Below, piece after piece: positions 43,864 through 52,750 of a DNA stretch of 64,000 nucleotides. This DNA is from 40CM-2-70-7 sp035505915 (lineage in GTDB: Bacteria; Gemmatimonadota; Gemmatimonadetes; Gemmatimonadales; GWC2-71-9). Position 1 is the stretch's first letter. Each line of letters opens with the position of its first letter. The stretch spans positions 1 to 64,000 of the forward strand of contig DATJQI010000057.1 in NCBI GenBank assembly GCA_035505915.1, in the 5' to 3' direction. Under the pieces are notes generated by a model. The model saw only the letters and a program-made list of their open reading frames with translations, did not search any database and was not told the origin of the DNA. The translations under genes were made by a program, and so were the position numbers.

Positions 43864-44820
43864 TCACTTCTTCAAATTGATGGCCGGGGACAGATCTCCC
43901 CGCAGCAGCGCGTCCCGCACCGCCGCGCAGATCTCGAGCGCCACCCGTTTCTGCGCTTCGGCCGTGGAGGCCGCGAGGTGGGGCGTCAGGAGCACCCGCT
44001 CCAATCCCCGCAGCGGGGAGTCCTTGGGCAGGGGCTCCTCGGCGAACACGTCGATGGCCGCGCCGCCGATCCGCTTTTCCTTCACCGCCGCCACCAGCGC
44101 GCCCTCGTCCACCAGCTCACCCCTCGCCGTGTTCACCAGGTAGGCCGTCGGCTTCATCAACCTGATCCGCTGGGCGTTGAGGAGGTGCTTGGTCTCGTCG
44201 GTGAGGGCGACGTGCAGGGTCACGATGTCCGCCTCGCCCAGCAGCTGATCGATGGGCAGAAGCCGGGTCTGCAGCTCGGCCGCCCGCTGCGGCGACACGA
44301 AGGGATCGTACGCGATGATCGTCATCCCGAACGCGTGCGCGAGCTGGGCCACGTAGCCGCCGATCCGGCCCAGCCCCACGACGCCGAGCACTTTGCCCCG
44401 CAGCTCGCTGCCCTCGAACCGCTTCCGGTCCCAGCCCCCCTGCCGCATGGTTTCCGCGGCCTCGGGGATGTGGCGCAGGAGGGAAAGCAAGAGGGCGATG
44501 GCGTGCTCGGCGGCGCTGACCGTATTGGCGCCCGGCGCGTTCATCACCGCGATGCCCCGCTTGGTGGCCGCGGCGACGTCGATGGTGTCGACGCCGATCC
44601 CGGCCCGGGCGATCACCCGGAGGCCCGGGGCCCGCTCGATCATCTCCGCGGTCACCCGCGTCTCGCTCCGCACGATGAGGGCGGCGGCTTCGGTCAGAGC
44701 CGCGTCCAGCTCCGCCCGCGGCTTGCCGGCGGCGTTCACGACGTGGATTTCCGGGGACGACGCGAGCAGCGCGATCCCGGCATCCCCCAGCTTGTCGGCG
44801 ATGACGACGCGGAAGGTCAT
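43864..44820 (-). CDS. serA: D-3-phosphoglycerate dehydrogenase-like (short form)
   Basis: 318 residues of the D-2-hydroxyacid dehydrogenase family. Rossmann motif VVGLGRIGG, catalytic Arg in NTARGELVDEGAL, Glu in DVFAEEPL and His in LTPHLAAST are present. It lacks the C-terminal ASB/ACT regulatory domains of long SerA forms, so no serine feedback is expected. The ATG overlaps the aminotransferase stop (ATGA): the two genes make the first two steps from 3-phosphoglycerate to phosphoserine (inference from neighbourhood). Confidence 0.88.
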   Translation of the reverse strand: MTFRVVIADKLGDAGIALLASSPEIHVVNAAGKPRAELDAALTEAAALIVRSETRVTAEMIERAPGLRVIARAGIGVDTIDVAAATKRGIAVMNAPGANTVSAAEHAIALLLSLLRHIPEAAETMRQGGWDRKRFEGSELRGKVLGVVGLGRIGGYVAQLAHAFGMTIIAYDPFVSPQRAAELQTRLLPIDQLLGEADIVTLHVALTDETKHLLNAQRIRLMKPTAYLVNTARGELVDEGALVAAVKEKRIGGAAIDVFAEEPLPKDSPLRGLERVLLTPHLAASTAEAQKRVALEICAAVRDALLRGDLSPAINLKK

Positions 44821-45902
44821 CCCAGGCTCCGGCCGACGAGATCGAGGAGGGTTTCGAGCGCCGGAACGGTGTGATCGCCCATGTGCCCGATCCGGAACGT
44901 CGTGTCCTTCACGCCGCCGTACCCGGAGCCGATCACCCATCCCTCTTTCTTCACCGCCGCCACCAGGTCCTTGGAGGTGCGTCCCGCGGGCATCTTGATG
45001 CAGGAGACGGTCCAGCTGCGCCGGCCTTCGGGAGGCAGGTACGACAGGCCCCTCTCTTGCACCCACCGCTCCGTGGTCTTCCGCATGTCCTCGTGCCGCT
45101 TCCAGCGGGCCTCGATGCCCCCCTGGGCCTCGATGCGCTCGAGCTGAACGTCCAGCGCGTAGAACAGCGAGATCGCGGGCGTGTTGGTCGGCTGGTACTT
45201 CGCGCTCGCTTTCTCGAAGGTGATCAGGTCGAAGTAGAGGCCCCGCGCCGGGAGCGTCTTGGCGCGCTCGAGCATCCGGGGCGAGGCGACGCCCACCGCC
45301 AGCCCCGGCGGCAGCGCCAGCGCCTTCTGGGACCCCGTGAACACGAAGTCCAGGTCCCAGCCGTCGGTCTCCACCGGCGAGCCCGCCATCGACGTCACGG
45401 CGTCCACCAGGAACAGCACGTCCGGGAACTCGCGGACCACGTCGGCGAGCGCCGCGACGTCCTGCAGGACGCCGGTGGAGGTCTCCGAGTGCGCCAGCGT
45501 GACCGCGTCCACCGGATTCTTCTTCAGGGCATCGCGCAGCTGGTCGGGCTCGACGAAGCCGCCCAGCGGCACTTCCAGGCGGACGCACTCCTTGTCACAG
45601 GCCGTGACCAGGTCCGCGAAGCGCTCGGAGAACGAGCCGTTGACGATCGACAGCGCCCGCTTCCGGACGCCGCCCCGGACCGCCATCTCCATGAACCCGG
45701 TGGCGGACGAGGTCCCGACCATCACGGTGCGGCTGGTGCGGGCCAGCTTCTGGAGCCGGGCCGAAGTCCGCTTGAGGAGATCCTCCATGGCGGACGAGCG
45801 GTGCCCGATCATCGGGCGCTCCATCGCGGCCAGGACGTCGGGATGGACGTCCGTCGGGCCGGGCAGGAAGAACTTTCCGAACGACGGGGTCGCGGGACTC
45901 AT
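44817..45902 (-). CDS. class V aminotransferase (phosphoserine/alanine-glyoxylate type)
   Basis: 361 residues, PLP-dependent. The PLP lysine is in FTGSQKALALPPG, the conserved Asp in LVDAVTSMAG, and substrate-binding Arg near the end in TFRIGHMGD. The start GPTDVHPDVLAAMERPMIGHRS is typical of the archaeal/alanine-glyoxylate branch that serves as phosphoserine aminotransferase beside serA in several phyla. Overlaps both neighbours by 4 bases, so a serine-biosynthesis role is favoured over glyoxylate metabolism. Confidence 0.88.
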   Translation of the reverse strand: MSPATPSFGKFFLPGPTDVHPDVLAAMERPMIGHRSSAMEDLLKRTSARLQKLARTSRTVMVGTSSATGFMEMAVRGGVRKRALSIVNGSFSERFADLVTACDKECVRLEVPLGGFVEPDQLRDALKKNPVDAVTLAHSETSTGVLQDVAALADVVREFPDVLFLVDAVTSMAGSPVETDGWDLDFVFTGSQKALALPPGLAVGVASPRMLERAKTLPARGLYFDLITFEKASAKYQPTNTPAISLFYALDVQLERIEAQGGIEARWKRHEDMRKTTERWVQERGLSYLPPEGRRSWTVSCIKMPAGRTSKDLVAAVKKEGWVIGSGYGGVKDTTFRIGHMGDHTVPALETLLDLVGRSLG

Positions 45903-46567
45903 GCGTCCACCGTCGCGCGGGACAGCTCGGCGGCCAGGCCCCCGACCACCTCATCGGTCTTCACCAGGCGAACCCCTTCCTCTCCCCATTCCTTGAGCAG
46001 GTGTTCCGCGGCCCCGGCGTCGATGGGCTTCATCGCGTCGGTCACCGCGAAGAGCCGGGTGTGCAGGCGGTGGGCCAGGAGGCCCTCGATGGCGTAGCGG
46101 TCGCAGACGTCGAGCGCCACGCCGTACAGCACGATGTCGTCGGGTTGCAGCACGGTCAGCGCCGGCACGACGTTCGCGTTGGTGAAGACGTCGAACCAGT
46201 GCTTGTGGAAGAGCAGATCGCCCCGATGGGCCCGTAAGGTGTTCCCGAGCTCCACCGGGTCCCGCATCTCGGGCTCGATCACCAGCGGATTCACGAGCGC
46301 GGTTTCGGGGATCTTCTTCTGTCCCGGGGTCCCGCGCATGCAGTGGGGCGGAAACGTGTCTTTCCAGTTCGGCGTGTCGGACAGCTCCTTGTGTCCGGGC
46401 ACGTGATCGTCGGCGGATGCCACGATGCGGATGCCGTTCTGGTGCGCGTAGTCGGTGAGGCGCTTGAGATTGGGGATCAGCTGCTCGGCGTCGGGCACGT
46501 ACAGCCTTCCCGGCGCGCGCATGAAGTCGAATTGTGTGTCGACATCCCAGAAGATGACGCGGGCCAT
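45899..46567 (-). CDS. pncA: isochorismatase-family hydrolase, nicotinamidase-like
   Basis: 222 residues. Catalytic triad Asp (WDVDTQFDFM), Lys (LLFHKHWFD) and Cys (ALDVCDRYAIEG). Metal-site region SADDHVPGHKE and FPPHCMRGTPGQKK resemble nicotinamidases (cf. DWHP and WPxHCxxGTxG), which hydrolyse nicotinamide to nicotinate. A nicotinate phosphoribosyltransferase gene lies on the same strand 4.4 kb upstream, supporting NAD salvage. Substrate is inferred rather than certain. Confidence 0.78.
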   Translation of the reverse strand: MARVIFWDVDTQFDFMRAPGRLYVPDAEQLIPNLKRLTDYAHQNGIRIVASADDHVPGHKELSDTPNWKDTFPPHCMRGTPGQKKIPETALVNPLVIEPEMRDPVELGNTLRAHRGDLLFHKHWFDVFTNANVVPALTVLQPDDIVLYGVALDVCDRYAIEGLLAHRLHTRLFAVTDAMKPIDAGAAEHLLKEWGEEGVRLVKTDEVVGGLAAELSRATVDA

Positions 46568-46621
46568 CCGGCTCCCCGGCGAATCAGGCTCCGGGAATCT
46601 CCGCGGGGGCCGGGGCGAGTG

Positions 46622-47116
46622 TCAACCTAGGACGCGGGTGACGGCGATTTCGTCGCAGCAGGACTGCCGCGGACAACGGGCGCAGTCGGCCCAGACTTTC
46701 AGCGGGAACCGCGTCTTTTCGGTGCGGTCGAACCCCAGGCGGTCGAAGAAGTCCGGCTTGCGGGTGAGGGCGAACGTTTCCGCCAGCCCGAGCCGCCGGG
46801 CGTCCTCGAGCAGCGCCGCGACGACGGCGCGTCCGATGCCGGCGCCCTGCCATCCGTCGGCCACCGCGAGTCCCGCGACTTCGGCGAGGGTCTGGCTGTA
46901 GACCTTGAGCGAGCCGCAGCCGATCACGTCGCCGTCCGGCGTCACCGCGACCACGTACTCCTTGATGTGGCGGCAGAGATCGTAGTTGGAGCGCGGGAGG
47001 AGATCGCCGGTGGCCACGAACGGGGCCATGAGGCGCTCGAGCCCGGGGACGTCCGCGAGCCGGGCCTGCCGGATCTCCGGCGCCGGCCGCGGCAGCGGGA
47101 TGGGGAGCGCGCTCAC
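46622..47116 (-). CDS. GNAT acetyltransferase, short N-acetylglutamate synthase type
   Basis: 164 residues. GNAT motif A is AEVAGLAVADGWQGAGIGRAVVAALLEDA-like (residues ~85-115), followed by FALTRKPDFFDRLGFDR. The N-terminal IRQARLADVPGLERLMAPFVATGDLLPRS matches stand-alone ArgA-type N-acetylglutamate synthases. Five cysteines cluster near the C-terminus (CARCPRQSCCDE), also typical of this class. Its GTG start overlaps argD as GTGA, completing an argC-argB-argD-argA order. Confidence 0.85.
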   Translation of the reverse strand: MSALPIPLPRPAPEIRQARLADVPGLERLMAPFVATGDLLPRSNYDLCRHIKEYVVAVTPDGDVIGCGSLKVYSQTLAEVAGLAVADGWQGAGIGRAVVAALLEDARRLGLAETFALTRKPDFFDRLGFDRTEKTRFPLKVWADCARCPRQSCCDEIAVTRVLG

Positions 47117-48276
47117 GCGAGCACCTCGGCCAGCACGGCCAGGCCCCGGTCGAGGTCCGCGTCGCCGATCACGAGGGGCGGGAGAATCCGCAGGACGTCG
47201 GGGCCCGCGGAGAGCACGAGGAGCTGCCGTTCCCGCGCCGCCGCCACGATCCCCGCGGCGGGCACCGCCAGCTCCACGCCCCACATCAGTCCCCGTCCCC
47301 GGACGTCGCGGACCTTGGCCGACCGCCGCGCCAGCCGGGCGAGGCCCGCCCCCAGGTGCTCGCCCCGGGCCTCGACCGACGCCAGGAAGGCGGGCTCGGC
47401 GATGGTACGCACCACGTCGAGCGCCACGGACGCCACCAGCGGGCCGCCGCCGAACGTCGTGGCGTGATCCCCGGTCGCGAGGGCCTGCGCGATGCGGTCG
47501 GTGACCAGCACGGCGCCCATGGGCAGGCCGCCGGCGAGCGGCTTCGCGAGGGTCAGGATGTCGGGCGTGACGCCGGTCCGCTCGTAGGCGAAGAGCGTGC
47601 CCGTCCGGCCGAGTCCGCACTGGACCTCGTCGAAGATCAGCGCCGCGCCCCGCTCGTCGCAGAGCCGGCGGAGGAACCCGAGCCACTCGTCGGGCACCGG
47701 GCGGACTCCGCCCTCGCCCTGCACCGGCTCGATGATCACGGCGGCGGTGTCGGCGGCGGTGATGGCGGCTTCGGCCTGCGCCCGGTCCCCCAGCGGCAGG
47801 ATCCGGATTCCGGGCGTGAGGGGCAGGAACGGCTTCTGGTACTCGTCGTGATCGGTGGCGGCGAGCGAGGCGAAGAGCCGGCCGTGGAAGGAATGACTGA
47901 ACGCCACGATCCCGGTCTTGCGGCTCCACTTCCGGGCGAACTTGAAGGCGCCTTCGTTGGCCTCGGCGCCCGAATTGCAGAAGAAGACCTGGTCCGCGAA
48001 CGAGCGGCCGGCGAGCTCGGCGGCGAGGGCTTCGCCCGGCTCGGTGCGATAGAGGTTGGAGACGTGGATCAGCCCGGCGTCCAGGGCGCGGGTGAGCGCA
48101 TCCCGGATGACGGGGTGGCCGTAGCCCAGGGCGTTCACGGCGATGCCGGACGCGAAGTCGAGGTAGCGGGTTCCGTCTTCGGCGATGAGCTCGACGCCCT
48201 CGCCGCCGGTGAAGACGGGGCCGACACGGGCGTACACGCCCAGAAGGGCCGATGCCGCCGGAGGCGCCGAGGTCAT
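47113..48276 (-). CDS. argD: acetylornithine aminotransferase
   Basis: 387 residues, class III PLP aminotransferase. PLP contacts in FCNSGAEANEGAFKFAR, FDEVQCGLGRTG and the Schiff-base Lys in TLAKPLAGGLPMGAV; C-terminal GLMWGVEL. Converts N-acetylglutamate semialdehyde to N-acetylornithine. The ATG overlaps argB stop by 4 bases. Confidence 0.93.
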   Translation of the reverse strand: MTSAPPAASALLGVYARVGPVFTGGEGVELIAEDGTRYLDFASGIAVNALGYGHPVIRDALTRALDAGLIHVSNLYRTEPGEALAAELAGRSFADQVFFCNSGAEANEGAFKFARKWSRKTGIVAFSHSFHGRLFASLAATDHDEYQKPFLPLTPGIRILPLGDRAQAEAAITAADTAAVIIEPVQGEGGVRPVPDEWLGFLRRLCDERGAALIFDEVQCGLGRTGTLFAYERTGVTPDILTLAKPLAGGLPMGAVLVTDRIAQALATGDHATTFGGGPLVASVALDVVRTIAEPAFLASVEARGEHLGAGLARLARRSAKVRDVRGRGLMWGVELAVPAAGIVAAARERQLLVLSAGPDVLRILPPLVIGDADLDRGLAVLAEVLA

Positions 48277-49058
48277 GCCGAGCGGGCCAGGACGGACGGA
48301 ACGGCGGGCGGGAGCGCGGTGATGCGGGTGCCCGCTCCCGGCTCGGTCAGCATCTGGAGATCGCCGATCCGGACCACCTGGGCGCCGCCCGCGAGGGCGC
48401 GCTCCGCCGCCCGGAGCTTCGCGGCCATGCCGTCCGAGGCGGTGCCGTCGGCGATGAGACGCTCGATGTCGGACGTGGACACGGTGGGCTGCGTCACGCC
48501 GCCCGCCATCACGCCCGGGACGTCGGAGACGAAGAGCAGCTCGCTCGCCCGCAGGGCGGCCGCGACCACCGCGGCGGCGCTGTCGGCGTTGACGTTGAGC
48601 GCGAGGGGGCTGCCGGCCGGATCGGGAGACACCGGAGCGATCACGGGCGTAAGCCCGGCGAGCACCAGGCTCTCGATGAGCGCGGTGCGAACCCGCGTGA
48701 TCTCCCCGACGTAGCCCAGGCCGCCGCTCATCTGTGCGGCGGACAGGAGCCCGCCGTCGGCGCCCGACAGCCCGATGGCGTCGAGTCCGGCCGCGCGGAG
48801 CGCCGTCACCAGCAGGCGGTTCACGGGCCCCGACAGCACCATTTCGACCACTTCGGCCACTTCGGCCGTCGTCACCCGCAGGCCGTCCCGCTTTTCGACC
48901 GGGAGCGCCAGCCGGCGCGAGAGATCGGTCACCGCGCGGCCGCCGCCGTGGACGACCACCGTGGCCCCGCCGCCGGCGACGGCCCGGGCGCAGGCCGCGA
49001 CCCAGTCGGGGCGGTCGAGCTCGTTGCCGCCGAGCTTCACGACCCGGAGCTTCAGCAC
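48273..49058 (-). CDS. argB: acetylglutamate kinase
   Basis: 261 residues of the amino-acid kinase family. Phosphate-binding VVKLGGNEL and VVVHGGGRAVTD, substrate loop GLDAIGLSGADGG, and LLFVSDVPGVMAGG plus GGMAAK-like DGMAAKLRAAERAL. Somewhat shorter than E. coli-type enzymes with no N-terminal arginine-sensing helix, so feedback inhibition is not expected. Overlaps argC by 7 bases. Confidence 0.93.
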   Translation of the reverse strand: MLKLRVVKLGGNELDRPDWVAACARAVAGGGATVVVHGGGRAVTDLSRRLALPVEKRDGLRVTTAEVAEVVEMVLSGPVNRLLVTALRAAGLDAIGLSGADGGLLSAAQMSGGLGYVGEITRVRTALIESLVLAGLTPVIAPVSPDPAGSPLALNVNADSAAAVVAAALRASELLFVSDVPGVMAGGVTQPTVSTSDIERLIADGTASDGMAAKLRAAERALAGGAQVVRIGDLQMLTEPGAGTRITALPPAVPSVLARSA

Positions 49059-50011
49059 GCGAGCCCCGCCGTCTCGGCCAGTCCGAGCATCACGTTCATG
49101 TTCTGCACCGCCTGCCCCGCCGCGCCCTTGACCAGGTTGTCGATGGCGGCGATGACGGTGAGGCGCGGCCGCCGGACATTCTCGACCGGCGTGACGCCCA
49201 GCGCCACCCGGTTCCGGTACACGACGTGCTGGAGCGAGGGGGTGGTGCCCTTGGTGATCTGGATGCAGGGCTCCCCGGCGTACGCCACCTCGTAGAGCCC
49301 CTCGGCCGTCGCCTGATCCAGCACGCGCGTGAGCGGCACGTGGATGGTCTCGAGGATGCCGCGCTTCACGGGCAGGAGATGCGGGGTGAACACGAGGTCC
49401 CCGGTGAACCCACCCTCGCGCGCGAGCGAGGCCTTGAGCTCCGCGAGATGCCGGTGCGTGTTGCCCACCGAGTAGGCGCGGTAGTCTTCGGAGACTTCGC
49501 CGAAGAGGAGCTCCCGCTTGGGGCTCCGGCCCGCGCCGGTGACGCCGGACGCGGCGTCGATGACGATCTCCCGGGACGGATCGATCAGCCCCTGCTGGGC
49601 CAGCGGCACCAGCGCGAGCAGCGCGGCGGTCGGATAGCAGCCGGGGTTCGCGACGATGTCGGCGTCGGCGACGCGGGGGCGGGTGAACTCGGTCAGCCCG
49701 TAGACCGCCTCGGGCGACAGCCGGAAATCGGCCGAGAGGTCGACGGCGCGGCGGCCGGCCGCGCGGACCTCGTGGACGTACCGGCCCGACACGCCGTGCG
49801 GGAGACAGGACAGCACGATCTCCGCGGACGCGAGCGGCGCGTCCTCGGCGCGGATCAGGGTGTGGCCGTCGAGGGTCTGCCCCGCCCCGGATTCCGCGGT
49901 GGCGAAAGCGATGGAGGCCCCCGGATGCCGGCTCAGGAGCGAGAGGAGCTCGCGACCGACGTATCCGGAGGCCCCGAGGATGCCGACGGGCACGGATGCA
50001 TAGTTATTCAT
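49052..50011 (-). CDS. argC: N-acetyl-gamma-glutamyl-phosphate reductase
   Basis: 319 residues. NADP-binding GILGASGYVGRELLSLL, catalytic Cys in VANPGCYPTAALLAL, and the HRHLAEL and FTPHLLPVKRGILETIH segments. Leads the arginine gene set argC-argB-argD-argA-like. The start codon is embedded in a 9-bp inverted repeat with an ARG-box-like core. A GTG seven codons downstream is an alternative start. Confidence 0.95.
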   Translation of the reverse strand: MNNYASVPVGILGASGYVGRELLSLLSRHPGASIAFATAESGAGQTLDGHTLIRAEDAPLASAEIVLSCLPHGVSGRYVHEVRAAGRRAVDLSADFRLSPEAVYGLTEFTRPRVADADIVANPGCYPTAALLALVPLAQQGLIDPSREIVIDAASGVTGAGRSPKRELLFGEVSEDYRAYSVGNTHRHLAELKASLAREGGFTGDLVFTPHLLPVKRGILETIHVPLTRVLDQATAEGLYEVAYAGEPCIQITKGTTPSLQHVVYRNRVALGVTPVENVRRPRLTVIAAIDNLVKGAAGQAVQNMNVMLGLAETAGLAC

Positions 50012-50033
50012 CTCGCCGGGAATTTATGCATCC
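49994..50033. promoter_or_regulatory. inverted repeat with ARG-box-like core over the argC start
   Basis: GGATGCATA (49994-50002) and TATGCATCC (50025-50033) are perfect 9-bp inverted arms 22 bases apart, flanking the argC ATG. Between and partly within them the minus strand reads TGAATAACTATGCA, close to the ARG-box pattern TGAAT-wwww-ATTCA. It is a candidate ArgR operator; no argR gene is in the window. Confidence 0.5.
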
Positions 50034-50055
50034 CCCCGGCGGGCGCAAGGGCGGT

Positions 50056-50961
50056 TCAGCCCGCCGGAGGCGCGACCGCGATGCCCATGGAGTGGTAGCC
50101 GTTGTCCACGTACACGGTGGTTCCGGTGATCCCGGCCGCCAGCGGAGAGGCCAGAAAGGCCGCGGTATGGCCCACATCCATGGCGTCGATGGACCGGGGC
50201 AAGGGAGAGTTGGCCTTGGTATACGCGACCATCGTGTCGATGAACCCGATGGCCGAGGCGGCCCGGGAGGCCCAGGGGCCGGCCGAGATGGTGTTGATCC
50301 GGACGCCGAAGCGGCGGCCCGCTTCGTAGGCGAGGGTGCGCGTGTCGGACTCGAGGGCGGCCTTGGCCGAGGACATCCCGCCGCCGTACCCCGGCACCAC
50401 CCGCTCCCCGGCCATGTAGGTGAGCGAGAGGAAGGAACCCTGGGGGCGGGTCAGGGGACCGAACGCGCGGACCATCGAGACCAGGCTGTAGGCGCTCACC
50501 GACACCGCCGAGAGGTACCCCGCCCGGCTCGTGTCCAGGAGCGGCTTCTTGACCTCGGGTCCGTTGGCGAGGGAGTGCACCACGATGTCGAGGGGGGTCT
50601 CCCCGAAGTCCCGGGTGAGGAGGGCGCGGACGCCTTCGATGCTGAAGTCCCCCACCTCCTTGTACCGCTTGTTCTCCCGGACCTCGGCGGGGGCGTCGGC
50701 CAGCGTGTCATAGGCCGCGTCCAGCGGGTAGACCTTCTCGAAGGTCAGCTTCCGCCCGTCCGAGAGCAGCATCGACTCGTCCATTTTTCCGCGCTCGAGC
50801 AGCTTGGTGAAGATGCCGAGGGCCGGAGGCCAGCTGCCGAGGCAGATCGTGGCTCCCGCCTCGGCCAGCGCCTTGGCGATGGCGAATCCGAAGCCGCCGT
50901 CGTCCGACACGCCGGCGACGAACGCCCGCTTGCCCGTCAAATCGATCCGCAGCATGGTCAC
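50056..50961 (-). CDS. fabI: enoyl-ACP reductase, plant-type FabI
   Basis: 301 residues, NADH-dependent last reductive step of fatty-acid elongation. Nucleotide site AFVAGVSDDGGFGFAIAKALAEAG; catalytic Tyr-Lys in PGYGGGMSSAKAALESD. It carries the insertion (GIFTKLLERGKMDESMLL and KVYPLDAAYDTLADAPAEVRENKRY region) and the ending TTVYVDNGYHSMGIA that characterise plant/chlamydial enoyl reductases, and is ~40 residues longer than E. coli FabI. The ATG overlaps the next gene upstream by 4 bases. Confidence 0.93.
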   Translation of the reverse strand: MTMLRIDLTGKRAFVAGVSDDGGFGFAIAKALAEAGATICLGSWPPALGIFTKLLERGKMDESMLLSDGRKLTFEKVYPLDAAYDTLADAPAEVRENKRYKEVGDFSIEGVRALLTRDFGETPLDIVVHSLANGPEVKKPLLDTSRAGYLSAVSVSAYSLVSMVRAFGPLTRPQGSFLSLTYMAGERVVPGYGGGMSSAKAALESDTRTLAYEAGRRFGVRINTISAGPWASRAASAIGFIDTMVAYTKANSPLPRSIDAMDVGHTAAFLASPLAAGITGTTVYVDNGYHSMGIAVAPPAG

Positions 50962-52016
50962 TCCACCCGTTCGAGTCTGGAATTGGGCTGGAAGCGCCGG
51001 CCCACCTTGGCGCAGTCACGGCCGTCGACGCGCACCACATCCGCCGTGAAATCGTAGCGTCCCTGGAAGAGGCTCGAGCCGACGCCGTACATGTCCACGG
51101 GGACGCCCTGCTCTTCGAAGGCCCGGATCTTTTCCACGTTGAAGCCTCCCGACACCACGATCTTCACGCCCGGGAACCCCTCGGCGTCGAGGGCGCGCCG
51201 GACATTCCGGACCAGCTGAGGATTCACGCCGGTGGGCTTGAAGGAGCCCATCTGCGGCACGATCGAGCGGTCCACGAGGGTTTCCGACGTATCGAGCCGC
51301 ACGCCGTAGAGCCGGGAGCCCAGGGCCCGGGCGACCGCCAGGGACGTCCCGACGCAATCGTTCTCGAAGTCCACCAACGTGATCAGCGAAACCTCGGGGT
51401 CCATCAGCTCGGCGAACTTCCTCGACGCGAGGACGGTGTCGCCGCCGTACGCCGCGATCAGCGCGTGCGGCACGGTCCCGATCCCTTCGGAGCCCCACCA
51501 CGACGCCTGGGCGTCGGTCGATACCCCGATCGCGCCGGCGATGTGCGCCGCGTACCCGTCCCCGGTCTGGACCAGCCAGTGGTCGTGCCGCGCCGGGAAG
51601 AACATCACCTGCTTGGGACGGGCCGCGTCCACCACCGCCCGCGTGTTCGTTCCCACGCGGGTGCGGCGGGCCAGGATGCCCAGGTACAGGGTCTCGAGAT
51701 GGGCGAAGGCGTCGTACGGCCCCTCGATGAGGAGGACCGTCTCCCAGGGCGCGATGGGTTCTCCGTCGTAGAGCGCCGACACCGTGAGCTCGTCCCAGTG
51801 GTCGGAGCAGAGCTTCAGGATGGCGATGACCTCGTCGATGCCGCCCAGGAACCCCGACGTCTTGCCGAACACCTGCATCGTCACGCGCGGCCGGTACCGG
51901 TCCCGCCGGAGGAGCTCACGCGCCCGGACGAAGTACTTGTCCGAGTAGTAGCCCTCCCGCATCCGCTCCACCGGGAGATGGAAGATCGATGGGTCCAATC
52001 GCTTCTTGCGCGGCAT
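50958..52016 (-). CDS. pncB: nicotinate phosphoribosyltransferase family enzyme
   Basis: 352 residues. Typical QPRTase/NAPRTase features: early segment REGYYSDKYFVRARELL, GPYDAFAHLETLYLGILARRT, HDHWLVQTGDGYAA, the LVDFENDCVG strand and SGGFNVEKIRAFEEQGVPVDMYGVGS, the phosphate-binding barrel end. Makes nicotinate mononucleotide from nicotinate and PRPP. ATG 52016 overlaps the upstream stop (TGATG); an ATG at 52025 is possible. Co-directional with the nicotinamidase-like gene. Confidence 0.88.
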   Translation of the reverse strand: MPRKKRLDPSIFHLPVERMREGYYSDKYFVRARELLRRDRYRPRVTMQVFGKTSGFLGGIDEVIAILKLCSDHWDELTVSALYDGEPIAPWETVLLIEGPYDAFAHLETLYLGILARRTRVGTNTRAVVDAARPKQVMFFPARHDHWLVQTGDGYAAHIAGAIGVSTDAQASWWGSEGIGTVPHALIAAYGGDTVLASRKFAELMDPEVSLITLVDFENDCVGTSLAVARALGSRLYGVRLDTSETLVDRSIVPQMGSFKPTGVNPQLVRNVRRALDAEGFPGVKIVVSGGFNVEKIRAFEEQGVPVDMYGVGSSLFQGRYDFTADVVRVDGRDCAKVGRRFQPNSRLERVE

Positions 52017-52750
52017 CAGCTCCATTCCTCGTCGATCCGGTACCGGGTTACCCGGCGCTGCATCCAGCGGACCGCGAGCGCGTCGGCGAGGGCCCGGAAC
52101 ACGCGGTTCCACATGCCGTATTTCGTGGTCCCGAATATCCGCGCGCGATGGCGCACCGGCACCTCGGCCACGGTTCCACCCCGCATCTTCACCAGCGTGG
52201 GCAGGAAGCGGTGCATCCCGTTGAACCACGGGATGTCCCGCACCGCCTCGGCCCGGAACGCCTTGAGCGAGCAGCCGGTGTCCCGGATGGTCTCGTCGGT
52301 CAGCCAGTTCCGGACCCCGTTGGCGATCCGGCTCTGCACCTTCTTCCACCCGGTGTCCCGGCGATCCGCGCGGTATCCCGCCACCGCCGCGTTCCCGCTC
52401 CCCTCGAGCGCCGCGACCAGGCCCGGAATGTCGGCCGGGTCGTTCTGCAGGTCGGCGTCGAGCGTCACGATGACCTTCCCCCGGGCCGCCCGGAAGCCCG
52501 CCGCGAACGCCGCGCTCTGGCCAGCGTTGCGCGCGAAACCCACGAGGCGCAGCTCGGGGTGCAGCGCCCGGAGGCGCCGGAGCTCCTCCCGCGATCCGTC
52601 CGACGAGCCGTCGTCCACCGCCACCACCTCGTAGGCGGGACGGACCGGACGGAGCGCGGCGGCGATCTCCTCGAGCAGGCGGGGCAGGCTTTCCCGCTCG
52701 TTGTAGACCGGGATCACGAGCGAAAGCTCAGGGGCGGGAGCGGGCGGCAT
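52016..52750 (-). CDS. family 2 glycosyltransferase (dolichol/polyprenyl-phosphate mannosyltransferase type)
   Basis: 244 residues. LSLVIPVYNERESLPRLL, VAVDDGSSDGS, GFARNAGQSAAFAAGFRAARG and TLDADLQNDPADIPGL form the GT-A donor site; ARIFGTTKYGMWNRVFRALADAL is the membrane-proximal end of DPM1-like enzymes, and no membrane helices follow. Likely transfers a sugar to polyprenyl phosphate for lipid or glycan decoration. ATG 52750 overlaps the membrane-protein gene by 23 bases. Confidence 0.88.
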   Translation of the reverse strand: MPPAPAPELSLVIPVYNERESLPRLLEEIAAALRPVRPAYEVVAVDDGSSDGSREELRRLRALHPELRLVGFARNAGQSAAFAAGFRAARGKVIVTLDADLQNDPADIPGLVAALEGSGNAAVAGYRADRRDTGWKKVQSRIANGVRNWLTDETIRDTGCSLKAFRAEAVRDIPWFNGMHRFLPTLVKMRGGTVAEVPVRHRARIFGTTKYGMWNRVFRALADALAVRWMQRRVTRYRIDEEWS

